A stretch of 64,000 bases of DNA from Aphelidium insulamus (lineage: Eukaryota > Aphelidiomycota > Aphelidea > Aphelidiaceae). Both the position numbers and the translations under genes were made by a program. The stretch is from contig JAZDSV010000063.1 in NCBI GenBank assembly GCA_036784855.1, forward strand, positions 1 through 64,000, read 5' to 3'. The number at the start of each line of letters is the position of its first letter. The first letter of the stretch is position 1. Below, in pieces: positions 19,630 to 32,212 of the stretch. The notes under the pieces were generated by a model, which was given only the letters and a program-made list of their open reading frames with translations, made no database searches and was not told the origin of the DNA.

Positions 19630-21170
19630 TTGTTGGAGAGTGTTGGAGAGTGAACGAGAGCAGGAAATCGTCGAGTTATTCACGCGCGTTCTCAACAACA
19701 ATATCTTGTCGCGAGATGGTTATCAAATGTGCGTTTGAAACGTACAATGAAGCTTACGCGTCACCATTTCGAAGGCAAAGCTATTTATCTTCCGCTAGCA
19801 GTCCGTGGTCGAGTACATCATTGGCTGCCCGAGAGCCTGTGGATCTGAATGCCGTTGCTGAACGGCTCCGAGATCATATAGACGCTATGAGCGCTGTGCA
19901 GTGCGAAACCTCATTTGCCAGCAGCCCTTTGATACTTGCGGACAGCTCAAGTGGCGTTATCGCCAGTACTGGCAAGCGCAAATGATCGCCTGTAGCAGAT
20001 GTGGCGGCAGCAGTACCGAGCTCGCCACCCAGTCCACCAGCTGTTCCGCTTTCTACCTCGAGAACTTTGCGTGCTGGTGTCACTGCTGCATTGCGAGAGC
20101 AGGTAAAAATTGATGACATGCACACTTGTTGACATAATGTAACAGGTCATGGAACGGGATGGAAATCGCTGCGTCTTTTGCTGGGGCAATTGCTTGATTA
20201 ATGCCTACCACATTGTATCGCTGAAGACTGGTTATGCCATTTAACGGAACAGAATTCTGGAACTTTGCGGTTTATCCAATATTAACGATACTTCGAATAT
20301 CATCACCTGTGTAAAATGTGTCATGCTGAATTTGATAGAAAAAAGCTCTGGGTTCGCAAAGTACCTTGAATATTTCTTTATCACCGCCCTAATTTGAGCA
20401 GACTAATTCGGTGGAATATTTGAACTCGCGCACATATGGAAAGGGTTGGTAGTGGGGGTTTATTAAAGTGAGTCAATTACTGCCGCGCGGCCAGTGCCAT
20501 AGCCGTCTCATGCGCCACAATAAAAGAGAGTCGTTGCCACACTCGCTGAATGCTGACAGAAGCCGCAAGGTTGTCCACGTCTGCCAGGGCTCGGCCAATA
20601 CGTCGGACAACAGAAATAGTTCGAGTACCAAATGCTCCTAGAGATTCGATAATGAAAGGGAGAAAATCAACTTGGCGTGCTAAACATCGCTCCAGGTACT
20701 TTTTGCTTTTTCGCTCCTCGGCTTTTTTGGCGTTCCAGCCACCCCAGTTTGATGCATTGTGCAATTGCTGAAATGACGACACAATTGAGACATCAACGCA
20801 CATGTTGCGGCCATTCTCCCATCCGTGCAGTAAAACATCTGCAGGTCGCTCATTGCTGCCAGGAATAATATGCTGCACCTCAGTGCTGCATGGAATGAGA
20901 GCTCGCTTTGCCAGCAGCAATAATTCATCCCGGACTGCATTGTGTCGCTGACTCAGACGCCCTCCTGGACAGTGAGTGTCATGGTCACCAAAACGGTCTG
21001 AGAGAGCAGTGGCCGATTTGCAAGTGTGGCACTTGTGTTCGTCGGCAAAGATGTTGTGGCCGGTACGATACTGTAGAGCAAGTCGGTACTCCTTAGGCGC
21101 CATGGTGAGTTTGGGCAGCGGCAATGGAAAGGGACATGTACTTTAATAAATCATCATGCATATCATGTAA
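19630..21170 (+). pseudogene. HNH-protein pseudogene interrupted by a LINE
   Basis: This is a nucleotide copy of the intact HNH gene at 22466-23923, starting around its VLESEREQEIVELFTRVL segment. It includes the Ser-rich linker, a decayed CxxC/HNH region (near 20150-20340) and the start of the last exon. It carries stops (for example TGA at 19981-19990) and frameshifts. At 20436 it is split by a LINE fragment, after which a short matching tail resumes. Confidence 0.8.
20446..21123 (-). mobile_element. 5'-truncated non-LTR retrotransposon with 10-bp target-site duplication
   Basis: ATGGAAAGGG occurs at 20436-20445 and 21124-21133, flanking the element. The minus strand encodes about 210 residues of the C-terminal end of a LINE polyprotein: a CHTCKS...H...CPGG zinc-binding pattern, RHNAVRDELLLLAKRA, then ERPADVLLHGW and MCVDVSIV. 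I know this layout from the restriction-like endonuclease domain at the end of many LINE ORFs. No reverse transcriptase domain remains. The stop (TAA) and short 3' UTR also occur in the insertion at 15718. Confidence 0.82.
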
Positions 21171-21253
21171 ATATTGTATTGTCTAATAATATTGTATTCC
21201 ATAGGTTGCCTGAGCACAACTCACTTGATTACACCTCCACGGCACACACAATC

Positions 21254-22244
21254 ATGGGCAACAATAAGCCGTGGTACAACCGCGAGGACGATGTCATCCG
21301 CGACCGCTTCGACCCGGACTTTATCCCGCCGCCGGTGGCCCGTCCGCATGACCCCTCGCCGCTGTACCGCCCCCGCTTCCCCAGCGACACGGAGCTCAAA
21401 CTGGCGGCACAGGCGCGCGCCAGCGAGATGGACTGCGTGCTGGACACCGTGGCCTTTGCCAAGTGGCCGGCGCTGCTTGGTCTGGGCTGGGGTGCTGTGA
21501 TGGCTGCGTCGGAGAGCAAGCCCGACCTGCGGCAGTACACTATGCGCACCGAGTCCACGTGGGCCAGGCTGTCGCGTGGTTTTGCCCGAGAGCTGGCGCA
21601 CTGTCGCCGGCCGGTCATGTGGTTGGGTGGGTCGGCGCTGGTGTTTGCCGCAGTGAGCTGTACGGTGGCCAAGCTGCGTGGTGAAGACAGTATGGTCAAC
21701 AGTGCGGTTGCCGGATGCGTCACTGGTGTCGCCGTTGGCCTTGCATGTATGTCCAGTTGTTGTTCCAATGCTCAGTTATAGTATGTATGTGTGTGTGTAT
21801 ATGTATGTATATGTATGTATGTATGTGTATATATGTGTGTCCGTGTGTATGCATGTATCTATGTCTATAGCTGTATGTATGTATATATGTCTTTAGCTAT
21901 ATGTATGTATGTATGTCGATAGCATATGTGCTTACAAGAATTCTACACCAATGTTAGTGCGCGATCCCAACCAGATGGCCACGCTGGGTGTGTATGGTGC
22001 TGGGCTGGGCGCTTTCTGCAAGTACGCCTACTTGGACCCACGCACGTACCGCCCACGGCTCACCTACTACGAACTGGTGGAGTATCGGAAGCGTCAGTTC
22101 CGGCCAGAGTTGCAGCAGGCAGCCGCACGTGATGGCTACATCCACGCCTGGCTAGATCCCGCTCTGACCGCAGTCGGCATCAAGGTGCCATCATCATGGG
22201 CAGAGGTTGCGGACTCTCAAGTGGAGAGCGACGTCACTCACTAA
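21254..22244 (+). CDS. Tim17-family mitochondrial protein, probably complex I NDUFA11-like
   Basis: ATG 21254. Exon 1 is 21254-21746, the intron 21747-21957 is full of TG/TATG repeats, and exon 2 is 21958-22244, joined in phase 1. About 260 aa. It has several hydrophobic, glycine-rich segments (WPALLGLGWGAVMAA, WLGGSALVFAAVSCTVAKL, NSAVAGCVTGVAVGLA, LGVYGAGLGAFCKYAY). The KLRGEDSMVNSAVAG stretch resembles the Tim17/22/23 signature, as in the B14.7/NDUFA11 and fungal 21-kDa complex I subunits. That fits an inner-membrane role, but a Tim17-type protein of other function is possible. Confidence 0.5.
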
Positions 22245-22465
22245 CAGAGTGCAAGGCGCACATATAAACACGAGCACAGTGTTCCACAAAGTTAGATTTA
22301 TTACCAGTGATTTCGGGCAGGCCACGTGAGCAAACCGCTAGTGGCCATCAAGTCAAATGGCCGCTAGTGGCCTAAATACTTCAAATCAAAGCTGGCAAAT
22401 TGTCAGCCAATCGCGCTGCAGATTGTTCAGTTTAGCCTTTTGATATTGCCGAAGTTGCTTCGGCA

Positions 22466-23923
22466 ATGCCCCGCTACACCTCCGCGGCCGATATCGTGCC
22501 GCCGCCAGCAAGCTCGTTCATCGAACCCCTCCCAAACGCGGTAACCAGTGCGGCGGATCTGCGTCGCTATTCGCGCACTTTGAGCGAATGGTTCGACATC
22601 CCGGAATCAGACTTTAACAAACCGCCCAGCGAGACGGGCGTACCAATGTCACAGTTCAAGGCAGCAAACTACGCCAGCTATGCGATGGGCGTGTTGGAGA
22701 GTGAACGAGAGCAGGAAATCGTCGAGTTGTTCACGCGCGTTCTCAACAACAATACCTTGTCGCCGCGAGATGGTGCCAAAGCTATCAGATGTGCAGTTGA
22801 AATGTACGACGAAGCGTACGCGTCGCCATTTCGAAGGCACAGTTATTTATCTTCCACTAACAGTCCGTGGTCGAGTACATCATTGGCTGCCCGAGAGCCT
22901 GTGGATCTGAATGCCGTTGCTGAACGGCTCCGAGAACATATCGACGCTACGAGCGCTGTGCAATGCGAAACTTCATTTGCCAGCAGCCCATTGATACTTG
23001 CGGACAGCTCAAGTGGCGTTATCGCCAGTACTGGCAAGCGCAAACGATCGCCTGTAGCAGATGTGGCGGCAGCAGTACCGAGCTCGCCACCCAGTCCGTC
23101 AGCTGTTCCGATATCTACATCGAGAACATTGCGTGCTGGTGTCACTGCTACATTAAGAGAGCAGGTAATGAGTTACATATGACATCAAAACACTTCAACT
23201 GACACCAGTAGCTGTTGCAACGTGAAGGAGACCGCTGTCTATTCTGTTGGAGAAAGCAAAACCTGCAGGTCTGCCACATCTTATCGTTGAAAACTGGCAA
23301 TACGACGGCTGCGGAACGTGAACGAATACTACGCCTATGTGGCCTCACAGACATAAACGAGATGGCAAATTTAGTAATGCTCTGTAGTAACTGCCATAAT
23401 CAATTCGACAAGAGTCTAATTTGGGTTCGCAAAGTAAGTAGCGCTGCTGTACCTTAATGCAACTAACATCAAGTAGACAGACGGCGTAGAATATTTGAAC
23501 TCCCGTGTCTATGGAGTGGAGACCTATACATATGCAGTGTCTTGGCTTCGACATGCATTGTGGCGAGTTGTTGCTGGTGCAATTAAGAGAGATGTTAGAA
23601 CGTTGCGTATTGTCTATGGACCCTTGGCTCGAACCGCGAACTTTCCGGGCCCAAGCGGCAAGGCGTTCGAGCGCCACTATCTGGCATCTTATGTATGGAT
23701 GCGTGCAAACGCCGACGTCGACATTGATGAATTTTCGGATACTGAAAGTTCAACATCTGGCAATGGCGCACAGTGGCCATTGCCAAGTGGCGGCGAGTTT
23801 GAGTCGGCGGCCTGGGAGGAGGAACTGCCACCGCCAGAAGATAAAGTCCAAGCAGCAACCGCCGAGGCAATTGTCGAAGGCGACATTGCTGGCGCTCATG
23901 TATCTACCACCGGCAAGCGCTAA
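22466..23923 (+). CDS. HNH endonuclease-like protein
   Basis: Three exons: 22466-23164, 23212-23433 and 23477-23923. The two tiny introns (47 and 43 nt) are both in phase 0. About 455 aa. The N-terminal half is helical, then Ser/Pro-rich with a basic GKRKRSPV signal. Exon 2 is the HNH core (DRCLFCWRKQNLQVCHIL, then NLVMLCSNCHNQFD), with CxxC, His, NLV and CxxCHxxFD. The C-terminal part includes GPSGKAFERHY, an acidic tail and Ser repeats. HNH proteins of this architecture are common as fungal families of unknown role. A pseudogene copy lies at 19630-21170. Confidence 0.8.
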
Positions 23924-24075
23924 TAGCGCAGTGACATGGGCACACTTCAATACACCATCATGATAGCATAAGTTAATTTCTTTTTCACCTATGCGAGCAG
24001 TGTCGCAATGTTAAATTTATTCGCCGCGCCGTCCGCATAACTGTCTGATAGACGGGCAGGCGCGTGAGCAAACAA

Positions 24076-27000
24076 CTAGTTGCCATGGAGCTGGCCAACC
24101 ATTTGACTCAGCTTCTCTTTGGTGGCGGCGCGGAGTGCCTTCTCCTCGGCCGGGGTGGAGAGCACATGGCGCGCCACCTTCCCAATGTGGTCCATGTAAG
24201 GGGCCAGCACGGTGCTGCCACCCAGCGCAAACACCATTTCCCACACGGGTTCATACTCCAAAAAGTCCTTCTTGAGTGGCAAATTGCCGCACAGCACCGG
24301 CAGCACCTGGTCCAGCGGGACTGCCGACTGCCTGGCCAGTATCATGCGACAGACGGCGCCGCACGCGTTGTCCGTGATGTTGGGCAGCTGCTGCTTGTCA
24401 AACAGCGTCGACAGCCGGCTGAGTATGTGCGGGTACTCGGCCGTCAGATCCACAGTGGTGCTGCGGCAGATCATGCCGCACGCGAACGCTGCATTGCTGC
24501 GCACCTCGTCGTCCTCGTCCTGCATGGCCGCCATGGCTATGCGGAGCATGTCGCCGGTGTAGGGCGTGATCTCGGCCTTGAGTCCGCCGGCCACCTCGCC
24601 CATCACGCCCACCGCCATGGAGCGGTCCGATATGGGTTTGGAGGGCTTGTAGTACTTGGCGATGTGCGGCCAAAAGTGCTGGAAGAACTGGCCAAACTGC
24701 GGGCCGATGGCCTCGGCCAACGTGCCAATTAGATCGGCGGCGGTGCTGATCACTAGCGCATCGTACTCGGCCTGGTCCTCGTCGTCGTCGCCAGACTCCT
24801 GGAGCGCCGCAGCCGTCTCCTCGTCCACGTCAAACTCTGCCTGGCACGCCGCCTTCTTCTCCAGCAGGCAGAGAATGTGCTGTGACAGCGGCGACATGAA
24901 ATCAGCGACGATTGCCGGCCCAGCCTCCTTGACCGCTTCCATCAGCTCGCTGTTCAGCGCCGACACCACATTCTTCTCCTCCTCTTCCTCGTACACCTTC
25001 ATGCACTCCGTAAGCACCAGCCGGGCAATCTCGGCGACCTCTGGGTGCAGCGAGTACTGCACGGGGAACCCACTCGGCCACTCCATGTCGGCGTGATGCA
25101 TGCGGTACGTGGTCAGCAGGCAGCGAAACAGTGTGCCGTGACACGCTTTGCGCACGTCCTCGTGACCATTGTCGGCCAGCTCTTGCAGCATCTGTAGCAG
25201 CTGCGACAGGTACGGCCGGAAAGCCGCACGAGTATTCTCAAATACCACACCGAGTGACTCGATGGCCGTCTCCTTCTCCTCGGCAATGGCGCTGTTTATC
25301 CGGAACTGCCGCGCAATGTCGTCCGCATTATCATCTACAAACATATATAACTCATAATTCACAATAACAACAACACAAACCATCAATGGCAATGTCCTCA
25401 TCAGCTTGGTCATCGCCGCCGCCATAGTCGGCCTCTTGCTGCGCACAGGACGCCATCAGGCTCTCCACCACGGCGGGAATAAAGGGGGCAAACTGCTCCT
25501 TGTACAGCTTGGCCATCATGCCAAAGAAGCAGAAGCTGCACTCGGGCAGCCTAAAATCGTCAATTTTGACATTGTCCATTGCCAGTTGCATCAAAGCGTT
25601 CAGCCGTGGCTATATGGCATAGTTAATATTAAATAAGTACACAATATAGAAAATTACCGCAAACATGTCGGGACCGACAGCAACAGCAACAGCGGCCAGA
25701 GTGTCGGTGGCCACACCGCGCAGCATCATCTCGTCCTCGTCCGTGTGCGCCGTGAGCGACATGAACGCCTGCAGCTGGTCAATGACGTGCGGGAAGTACG
25801 GCTGGAATGCAAGTTCGGCCGCGTGGGCCGCCGACCCGATCGCACTACAGATGGTGGCCTTGGTCTTGATGTCGGCGCTGGCAAGCAGCTGCACCAGCGT
25901 CTCCATCAGTGCGGGCAGGTATGGCACGATCTGCTCGCCCAGACTCTCCAGCAGCGCGTCGACGGTCTCCAGGGCGACGGAGCGGATTGCTGGGGCCGCA
26001 TCGCTGAGCAGCTGGAACGCCTGCGGAAGCACGGTGGCGTGGTACTCGCTCACCTCGGCGCCCATCTCGGCCGACAGGGCGGCCAGGGCGATGCAGGCCG
26101 CGCGCCTTACGGCCACCGAACCGTGCTGCAGACCGCCCAGCACCGCCGGCATCACGTTGGCGAGTTTGAACTCGTTGCGTATGTAGTCGCTGCAGCCTTC
26201 GGCGAGCGCGGCGATGGCAAGCATGGCGGCCTTCTGGCACCCCACCGATGACTGTGGCTGCATGTACTGCACCGCAATCTCCCACGCCGGCACAAACACT
26301 TGCTGCGGCGGCATCGACATTGCAAACGTGTTGATCACCTTGAACGCCAGCTGGCGAGAATGTTATTATCTGCATACACAATACACATTAATTGACATAC
26401 ACGGGAAGGCGTCTCATCGTGCTCGTCGTCATCGTCATCTTGAGCGCCGTCCTGCTCACCGTCGTCCATCTCGGCGCCAATTGGCATCAGGTGCGCGATA
26501 ATTGGCTGGACCAGCTTCAACTTTTGAATTCTGTTCTTTTTGCTACAATATTGTTTTAAAAAATGTTTACTAAAAACGTGAATATAAACAATATACGTAC
26601 TAGATGGCAGCCCACATGAGAAAGTTGAGGGCCTGCATGCGAATCTCGTTCGAGTACTCGGCATTGGCGCCGACAGTGAGGAAAAAGTGCAGCAAGTCCG
26701 CCACGTGCTTGGACAGGATGGGCGCGTCCACCGACACCAAACTGTCAAACACTTCAATTCCCGCGGAGAACTCTTCCTCCAGCCCGGCGGCCAAGAAGCG
26801 CTGCAGTGCCGCCACCATTGCCGGCACCAGATCGTGGATGGCCTTGATTGCCTGCTGATTACTCGGCTCGATCAACTCGGCCAACTTGGCCAGTGCTCTG
26901 AACAAGTCAAATATGGTTTTTACGTTAATGTATAACTATATATACACACATATTATTGTCCACTATAATACACAATACATACTGCATGGTGGAGCGCTGA

Positions 27001-27689
27001 ACGGCCACGCTGCCCGGATCGGCGAGACCCTGGGCCAGCATTGGCATCACCTGGGACCAGTGCTGCGCAAACGTGTCGGCAATGACATCCAGCAAAGCGT
27101 CCACCAGAAAGTAGCCGACTTCACGCTCGGCCACCGCCGAACTGCGGCACCACTGATAGCACAGGGGCATCAGCTCGGGCCACCGGCCCTGCGGCAGATC
27201 GTCCTTGGCAATGGCGGCCATGGCACACGCCACACTGTTGCGTACGGGCTTATCGGTCTCGGTGGCCACCACTATTTTGAGCAGGTGGGTGCGTGTGGTC
27301 TGCTGCGTGGCCGCATCCACCTTTGTCCACCACTTGGCGGCGCGTTTACGCAGCTCCACCGCCGCCATCTGCCGCACCAGCCACTGCTGACTGCATGCGA
27401 TAATCTGCACCAGCGCCGGCACGCACTGCGGCCCCGCATAGAACTGGTCATTGAGTGCTGTGGTGGCCTAGGATGGGAGATAAGTGATCTTCGAGAGAGA
27501 GAGAGAGAGAGAGAGTGTGGCATTGCAAGCACCTGGCGAATACGCGCCGACTCTTTGCTGGTGGCCACCGCGGCCAGCTCCGTCTCCAGCTGTGCCACAA
27601 ACTATAGTGCGTGAGGACACCAACGTCCACATTTAGTAGTCAAGGCATACCGCGGCAGAAGGCGCCGATTGCTCCGCGCTTTGTGTCAT
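24076..27689 (-). CDS. IPO4: Karyopherin beta, Kap123/importin-4 type
   Basis: HEAT-repeat nuclear import receptor for ribosomal proteins and histones. ATG 27689 starts MTQSAEQSAPSAA, and I read about eight exons. Landmarks: AVELRKRAAKWW in the N-terminal importin region, REVGYFLVDALLDVI, an acidic loop DDDDDEHDE near 26430, AAMLAIAALAEGCSDYI, DEDEMMLRGVATDTL, an acidic stretch near 25410, EWPSGFPVQYSLHPEVAEIA and the ending LPLKKDFLEYEPVWEM. The last favours Kap123/importin-4 over Kap121/importin-5. The stop is at 24076. Exon 3 carries a GA microsatellite in its upstream intron. Confidence 0.9.
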
Positions 27690-27699
27690 TTTCTCTTGC

Positions 27700-28728
27700 A
27701 AGATTTCAATATTAAATATTGATACTGATAATAATACTAGTTCAGTAAATAACCGCGGGCAAACCCGATGGTATTAAAATACTTGTGAGTTCAGATGATC
27801 AAAGAAAGTATCATGCAGTCTTCATTTTAGTGAAATTCTTTCAGTTTTGGGATTCAAACCACCAATAAGGTGATACGGAGTGCCATGTTGCATGTACGTG
27901 TATAAGCCCGGCTCACGCGTATGGTTCTGGTTATGGTATGGTTGAAACCACCATTAAATGTTAAGCAACTGTTGTAAGCCGAATTAGGTTCTGAAAGTAA
28001 GGCTCCCGCTATTGTGTCCCATCAGTAACCGGTGTATTAAAGGCGGCATCATCAGTCAACGTAATAGAGGCAGTCATCTTACGTTAAGCACACAATCATC
28101 GCCACAAAAGAACGCGGTCCACAAAAGGGGTTATTGACACAGAATTGGTACTCTTGGTGCTGATACTCCGTGGCCACACTATTGAAGCTGGAGCTGTTGT
28201 CCAAACAAATTCGATTCCATTCTCCTCAATAGACACATCTGGATAACTGTATACAAATACTAATGGGGACATCATGAAATGCAAATCTGCACTTATGTGT
28301 ACCGCGTCATTGCTCTGCATGGCGTCTTCAGCTTCGAATGCAAACTGTACCTTGACATTGCCTTATGCACCTTAAGTTGCCACATTAACGGAATAGAACA
28401 AAACAACGAAATTGCCCCACCACTGTGTTCTATTTCAAACAGAAAATGCTTGACGGCCATGCATAAACATGTACAATTTGTGGTATAAAATACCAACTGG
28501 TGACGTTCTGGACTGCCATAAATTTACATGTAAATAAAGGTTGACTGTGCTTGATATGAATGCCAGCTCTTGATTAGTGCAATTGGAAGAACAGGGAGCT
28601 CATCGCCAGAAGGAATGCTCAGCTAACCACTCGCCGTCGCCGCCACTCTACTCGCTCTGCAACGTCTCCCTCTACACCACATACCACACCCAAACACAGG
28701 GTCAACTTGACGCTGTACTCACTTGGAC
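27700..28728. other. Intergenic region with a diverged repeat
   Basis: About 1 kb between the importin and SMG9 promoters, with no supported gene. A 60-70 nt stretch near 28290-28345 is roughly similar to 30358-30420 (both contain a CCGCGTCAT...CTGCATGG core). SMG9 is therefore flanked by two decayed copies of an unknown sequence. Confidence 0.35.
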
Positions 28729-30328
28729 ATGTCCCAGCAACTGCCGCCGCGCCACACCGCCGGCTCCTCGCCGCGTATTGGCAGCGCGCTGCACAACCAG
28801 TCCGGCAAGAAAAAGGTTCTTTTGTCGCCGGCACAGTCTGCAGCAGCCATGGCATCCGCGGCACCCGGTCGCATACATGGCGAATCACCGCGGCCCTCGT
28901 CGGCCAGCCTCTCCGTGCCGCCAGCGACCACTGGCAGCCGTTCTCCCTCGCCACGGACTTCTAAAAGTGCAGCTTCAGCTACTGCTACTACTAATACTAC
29001 ACCGCCACCTGCCATTAAACTGGTGCTGCCGCCACCGCCGCCTGTGTTGCCTTGGGCACCGCACAAGGACACTAGTGCTGAAGAAGAAATCACTCCCGGG
29101 CAACCATCGCCATCCCTGCGCAAGATACAAGCTCTGCTACAGCGCATATCTCCGTCTATGCCCGGCTCCACACTGACACTACTGGACCGAGACTGGCGCG
29201 TCAACCCGGCAGTGATGGACGTCCTGTCTGACATGCCCCTGAACTACCTTGTGGTCGCGGTGCTGGGCCGTGCCGCGGTTGGCAAGAGTACCGTGCTGAA
29301 TGGCTTGGTCGCTAATGGTAGTCATAGTAGTGTGTTTACAGCGCCAGAGAGCGCGTCCAGTGACGCCCTAATCTCTGTGCACATTACCGCGGAGCGTGTG
29401 ATACTCCTGGACACTGCTGTTAGTACTTCACATTAGTGTTTATCCACAATTTACTGATGCCATGTACGCAGCCAATGTTTGGCGGTGATGAAGCCGGTGG
29501 TGGTGATGTGCGGTCCCGGGTGTGGCAGGTAATCCTGAAAGCATTACATGTTTACAATTACTTATTACACTGGCAGACGTGCATACTGACGCTACTGGTG
29601 TTACTAATATCAAACGTGGTTGTCATTGTGTCCAGTGGCGACACGGACTTGAGCATTGTACAGTTTGTTCGCGAGATGCTGGACTACCGCCAGCGGCTAG
29701 TAGATGTGCCAGCGATGCCGGAATTAGGTACGTTCAGTTATGGTGCATATCTATATAAACTAATGTTGGTAACCGTCATAACCATAGTTTGGCTGGTGAA
29801 CAGAGCAGCACCGCTGAGACAACAGTCTGATGTTGACGACCTGCAGCGGATACGGGACAGACTGGCTCGCCTTGTCGGCCATCATCCGCATCAACACCAT
29901 GGCATCCAACAGTCACCTCAACAAAAAGACTCTCAGTTACCCGTGCATTGGCAGGCGGATTTCTTTAGCGCCCTGCTTCAACAAACTGCAGATGGCAAGG
30001 CTGCCATGGTCAACTTTTTCGCGCTCCCCTCGCATTCTAGTCCGGCAGCAAACAAGCTTGATGAGACAACTTCACCAGTCACATTCGAGTTGGCCATTGC
30101 TGAATTACGTAACCAACTCTTGGCCTGTCCTAAGCGGGACAAGATGCGGCCCCTGGAAAAGGACTGGTATTAAGCATTGTAATGCATATGTTTTATTCGA
30201 GACTGATAGAACGTAGGTTTGGGAGTATTGCTGCGTGGTGCGACCTGTTGAAGGCCTCCGAGTTTATAAAGGACAACGTGGGCCGACTGTTCAAGTATGC
30301 CAAGCCGGTGATGTCGGGGAAATCATGA
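28729..30328 (+). CDS. SMG9: SMG9, nonsense-mediated decay factor
   Basis: Partner of SMG8 in controlling the SMG1 kinase. Four exons: 28729-29418, 29472-29727, 29788-30166 and 30217-30328, with introns of 50-60 nt whose phases join correctly. A long Ser/Pro-rich N-terminus is followed by the degenerate G domain: NYLVVAVLGRAAVGKSTVL (P-loop), RVILLDTAPMF, LLHWQTCILTLLVLLISNVV, VVIVSSGDTDLSIVQF and PELVWLVNRAAPL. The last exon gives the conserved end EKDWFGSIAAWCDLLKAS. The apparent stop at 30171 lies inside intron 3. Confidence 0.88.
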
Positions 30329-30788
30329 AAATAGTCCCGGACGGCTCCTTTGAAACCTGCACCGATGGGTGCCGCGTCATGGCGCTGCATGGTGTTTCTG
30401 CCTGCATGCAGTTGCGCCGTTTCATCAACATTAAGGCACTAAATTAGCCGCTGAATAAACAACTGCGTGGTTGTTTTTAATGTTGAAATCGTTGCGATAA
30501 CGTGAGTGCCAACTTTGTATTAGTCAACCCCATTATGGGAAAAAACGATTTGCTGAAAAACATGTAGCAGCGACCGTTGTTTAAATTAAGAGTGTAGGAG
30601 CGACTCTCTTTCAGTGTGCGTCACAAAACAGCTACGGCGCTGGCTGGGCTCAGTAACTTTTAATACTTGACTCACTAAATTACCTATATTTATAATCTAT
30701 AATTATTTCGGCAAATTTCTGCCACATTGACCAATCATAACATCGAACAATGTGCCGTCAATGACTTACGCCACATTCGTTCTCTACA
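30329..30788. other. Intergenic region and upstream flank of the header gene
   Basis: AT-rich 460-nt spacer. It holds the second member of the diverged repeat noted around SMG9. It does not contain the duplicated promoter block found upstream of the two header genes at 9-12 kb, although an ACCAATCA (CCAAT-type) motif lies about 55 nt before the ATG. Confidence 0.4.
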
Positions 30789-31857
30789 ATGGCAGACAAG
30801 AAAGCTGTAATTCTCGCTGTTCTCCGCAAGGTCTACCCGCTTCCACAAGACCTCATTACAGAGCTGACTAATGCAACCGACCCTGATTCTATTCGCGGAA
30901 AGACTATGGCATGGATGGGACGCACTGAAGCACAATGGAAGGATAAGCGCCCTGAGGACGGCTATGCAATATACAACGCACTGCATCCCAACCAGGGTGA
31001 GCAGCGTGCTATTCAATGAGTATGCAGACTAATTGTGCTTAGCTCCTGTGAAGGCGAATGCTCTATTAAAAGAGCTATTTGACAATCGCTTCAAATATGA
31101 TGGAGAATCGACCGTTTCTAAACGTAGAAAATTCAAGCCGATTCTCGCGCGAGATTATCTTCAGATTCATCCAGACCAGTTAAAACAGCAATCAGATCTG
31201 ACTTGCCAGGTGTTGGGTGTAGATTTGCCAAAGTCATTAGTTATCGGTGGTCATTTATTCAAACGCGAGTGGGCAAGCGATGCAAAAATCCTACTCGGCA
31301 TCAAAAACATTGATTGTTCCCGGAATGGTCTGCTGCTATTCATTCCTATTCAACAGGCATACAAGCATTCACAGCTTTGTTTCCTGATGAGCGAGAATGC
31401 GGATTCTTTCTACGTGAAATTGCTCGATCCCAGTATTAAACGAGTTACTTTATTTGATGCGTGCAAGAAGTTTGTCACAAAGAAAAACATTGATGAAGTT
31501 TTAGCGACTCTCAAATATCGCCTTACAGTTAATGGACGTTTGCTGACTTTTGGAGACATTGAAGGTCGAAACTTGATATGCAAAGGAAAGACTCGGCCTT
31601 ATACGCGTTGTTTGAATTTTCACGCATCTCGTGCTCGAACTTTTGCTCTGAGTCGCGGTTGGATCAACGATGAGGTCGTGTTCAAGTTTTATTGGTCCTC
31701 GCAGCAAAAATTTGGCGCAAACAATGTGAAATCTTTTCTTGCTGGACTTCAAACTTCATTTGATGAAATACCTGATGAAGTTTGCTCCGCTGTTCAAAAT
31801 CAATGTGCGGATACTATCACGCGGGAGGAATCGGACGATTCAGATGACGCTACTTAA
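30789..31857 (+). CDS. CR-like effector: shared header + HNH-like body (intact paralogue)
   Basis: Header exon 30789-30996 (MADKKAVILAVL, LPQDLITELTNATDPDSI, NALHPNQG), phase-1 intron 30997-31042 and body exon 31043-31857. About 340 aa. The body contains LARDYLQIHPDQLKQQSDL, TCQVLGVDLPKSLVIGGHLF, RNGLLLFIPIQQAYKHSQL, FYVKLLDPSI, LTFGDIEGRNLICKGKTRPY and CLNFHASRARTFALSRGW. Compared with the paralogue at 10947, the Asp of the HNH-type FD has become Lys (AYKHS against AFDRS), so catalysis may differ. There is no signal peptide. It sits on the plus strand without the duplicated promoter block. Confidence 0.78.
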
Positions 31858-32212
31858 AGTCAAGTTGCGCAAGAGGGTTTTCTTTGCATTTGGCATGATA
31901 TGTATATAAGTTGTTGTGTATGTCATTTGTTTATCGACACATTAACAAGACAAATGTGATTCCTTGACGACACTCCCAGCGGAGGCTACAGTGCGGACAA
32001 ATCGAAAGCAACGATTAAGTAGAGTCAGCAGCACACTACGAGGGCGATGTGTGGTTCAGTAGCTATGCACTAACGTTTCTACTGTAAAAAAAACAAAATC
32101 CACGCTCACTGCAACTGTGCGTACATATTTTTACATACGTATATTTTAAACAACGCCCGAGATTTGTCCTGCCGTCGTTGTACCTCAAGCACAAACAGGC
32201 TTCAATTGTACC
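31858..32212. other. Intergenic region, nothing recognised
   Basis: 355 nt after the header gene, AT-rich, with no open frame of note, repeat or RNA gene. Confidence 0.4.

Noticed and set aside
20477-21124. Treating the 215-codon minus frame as an independent cellular gene
   Set aside because: It is enclosed by target-site duplications and matches the C-terminal layout of LINE polyproteins.
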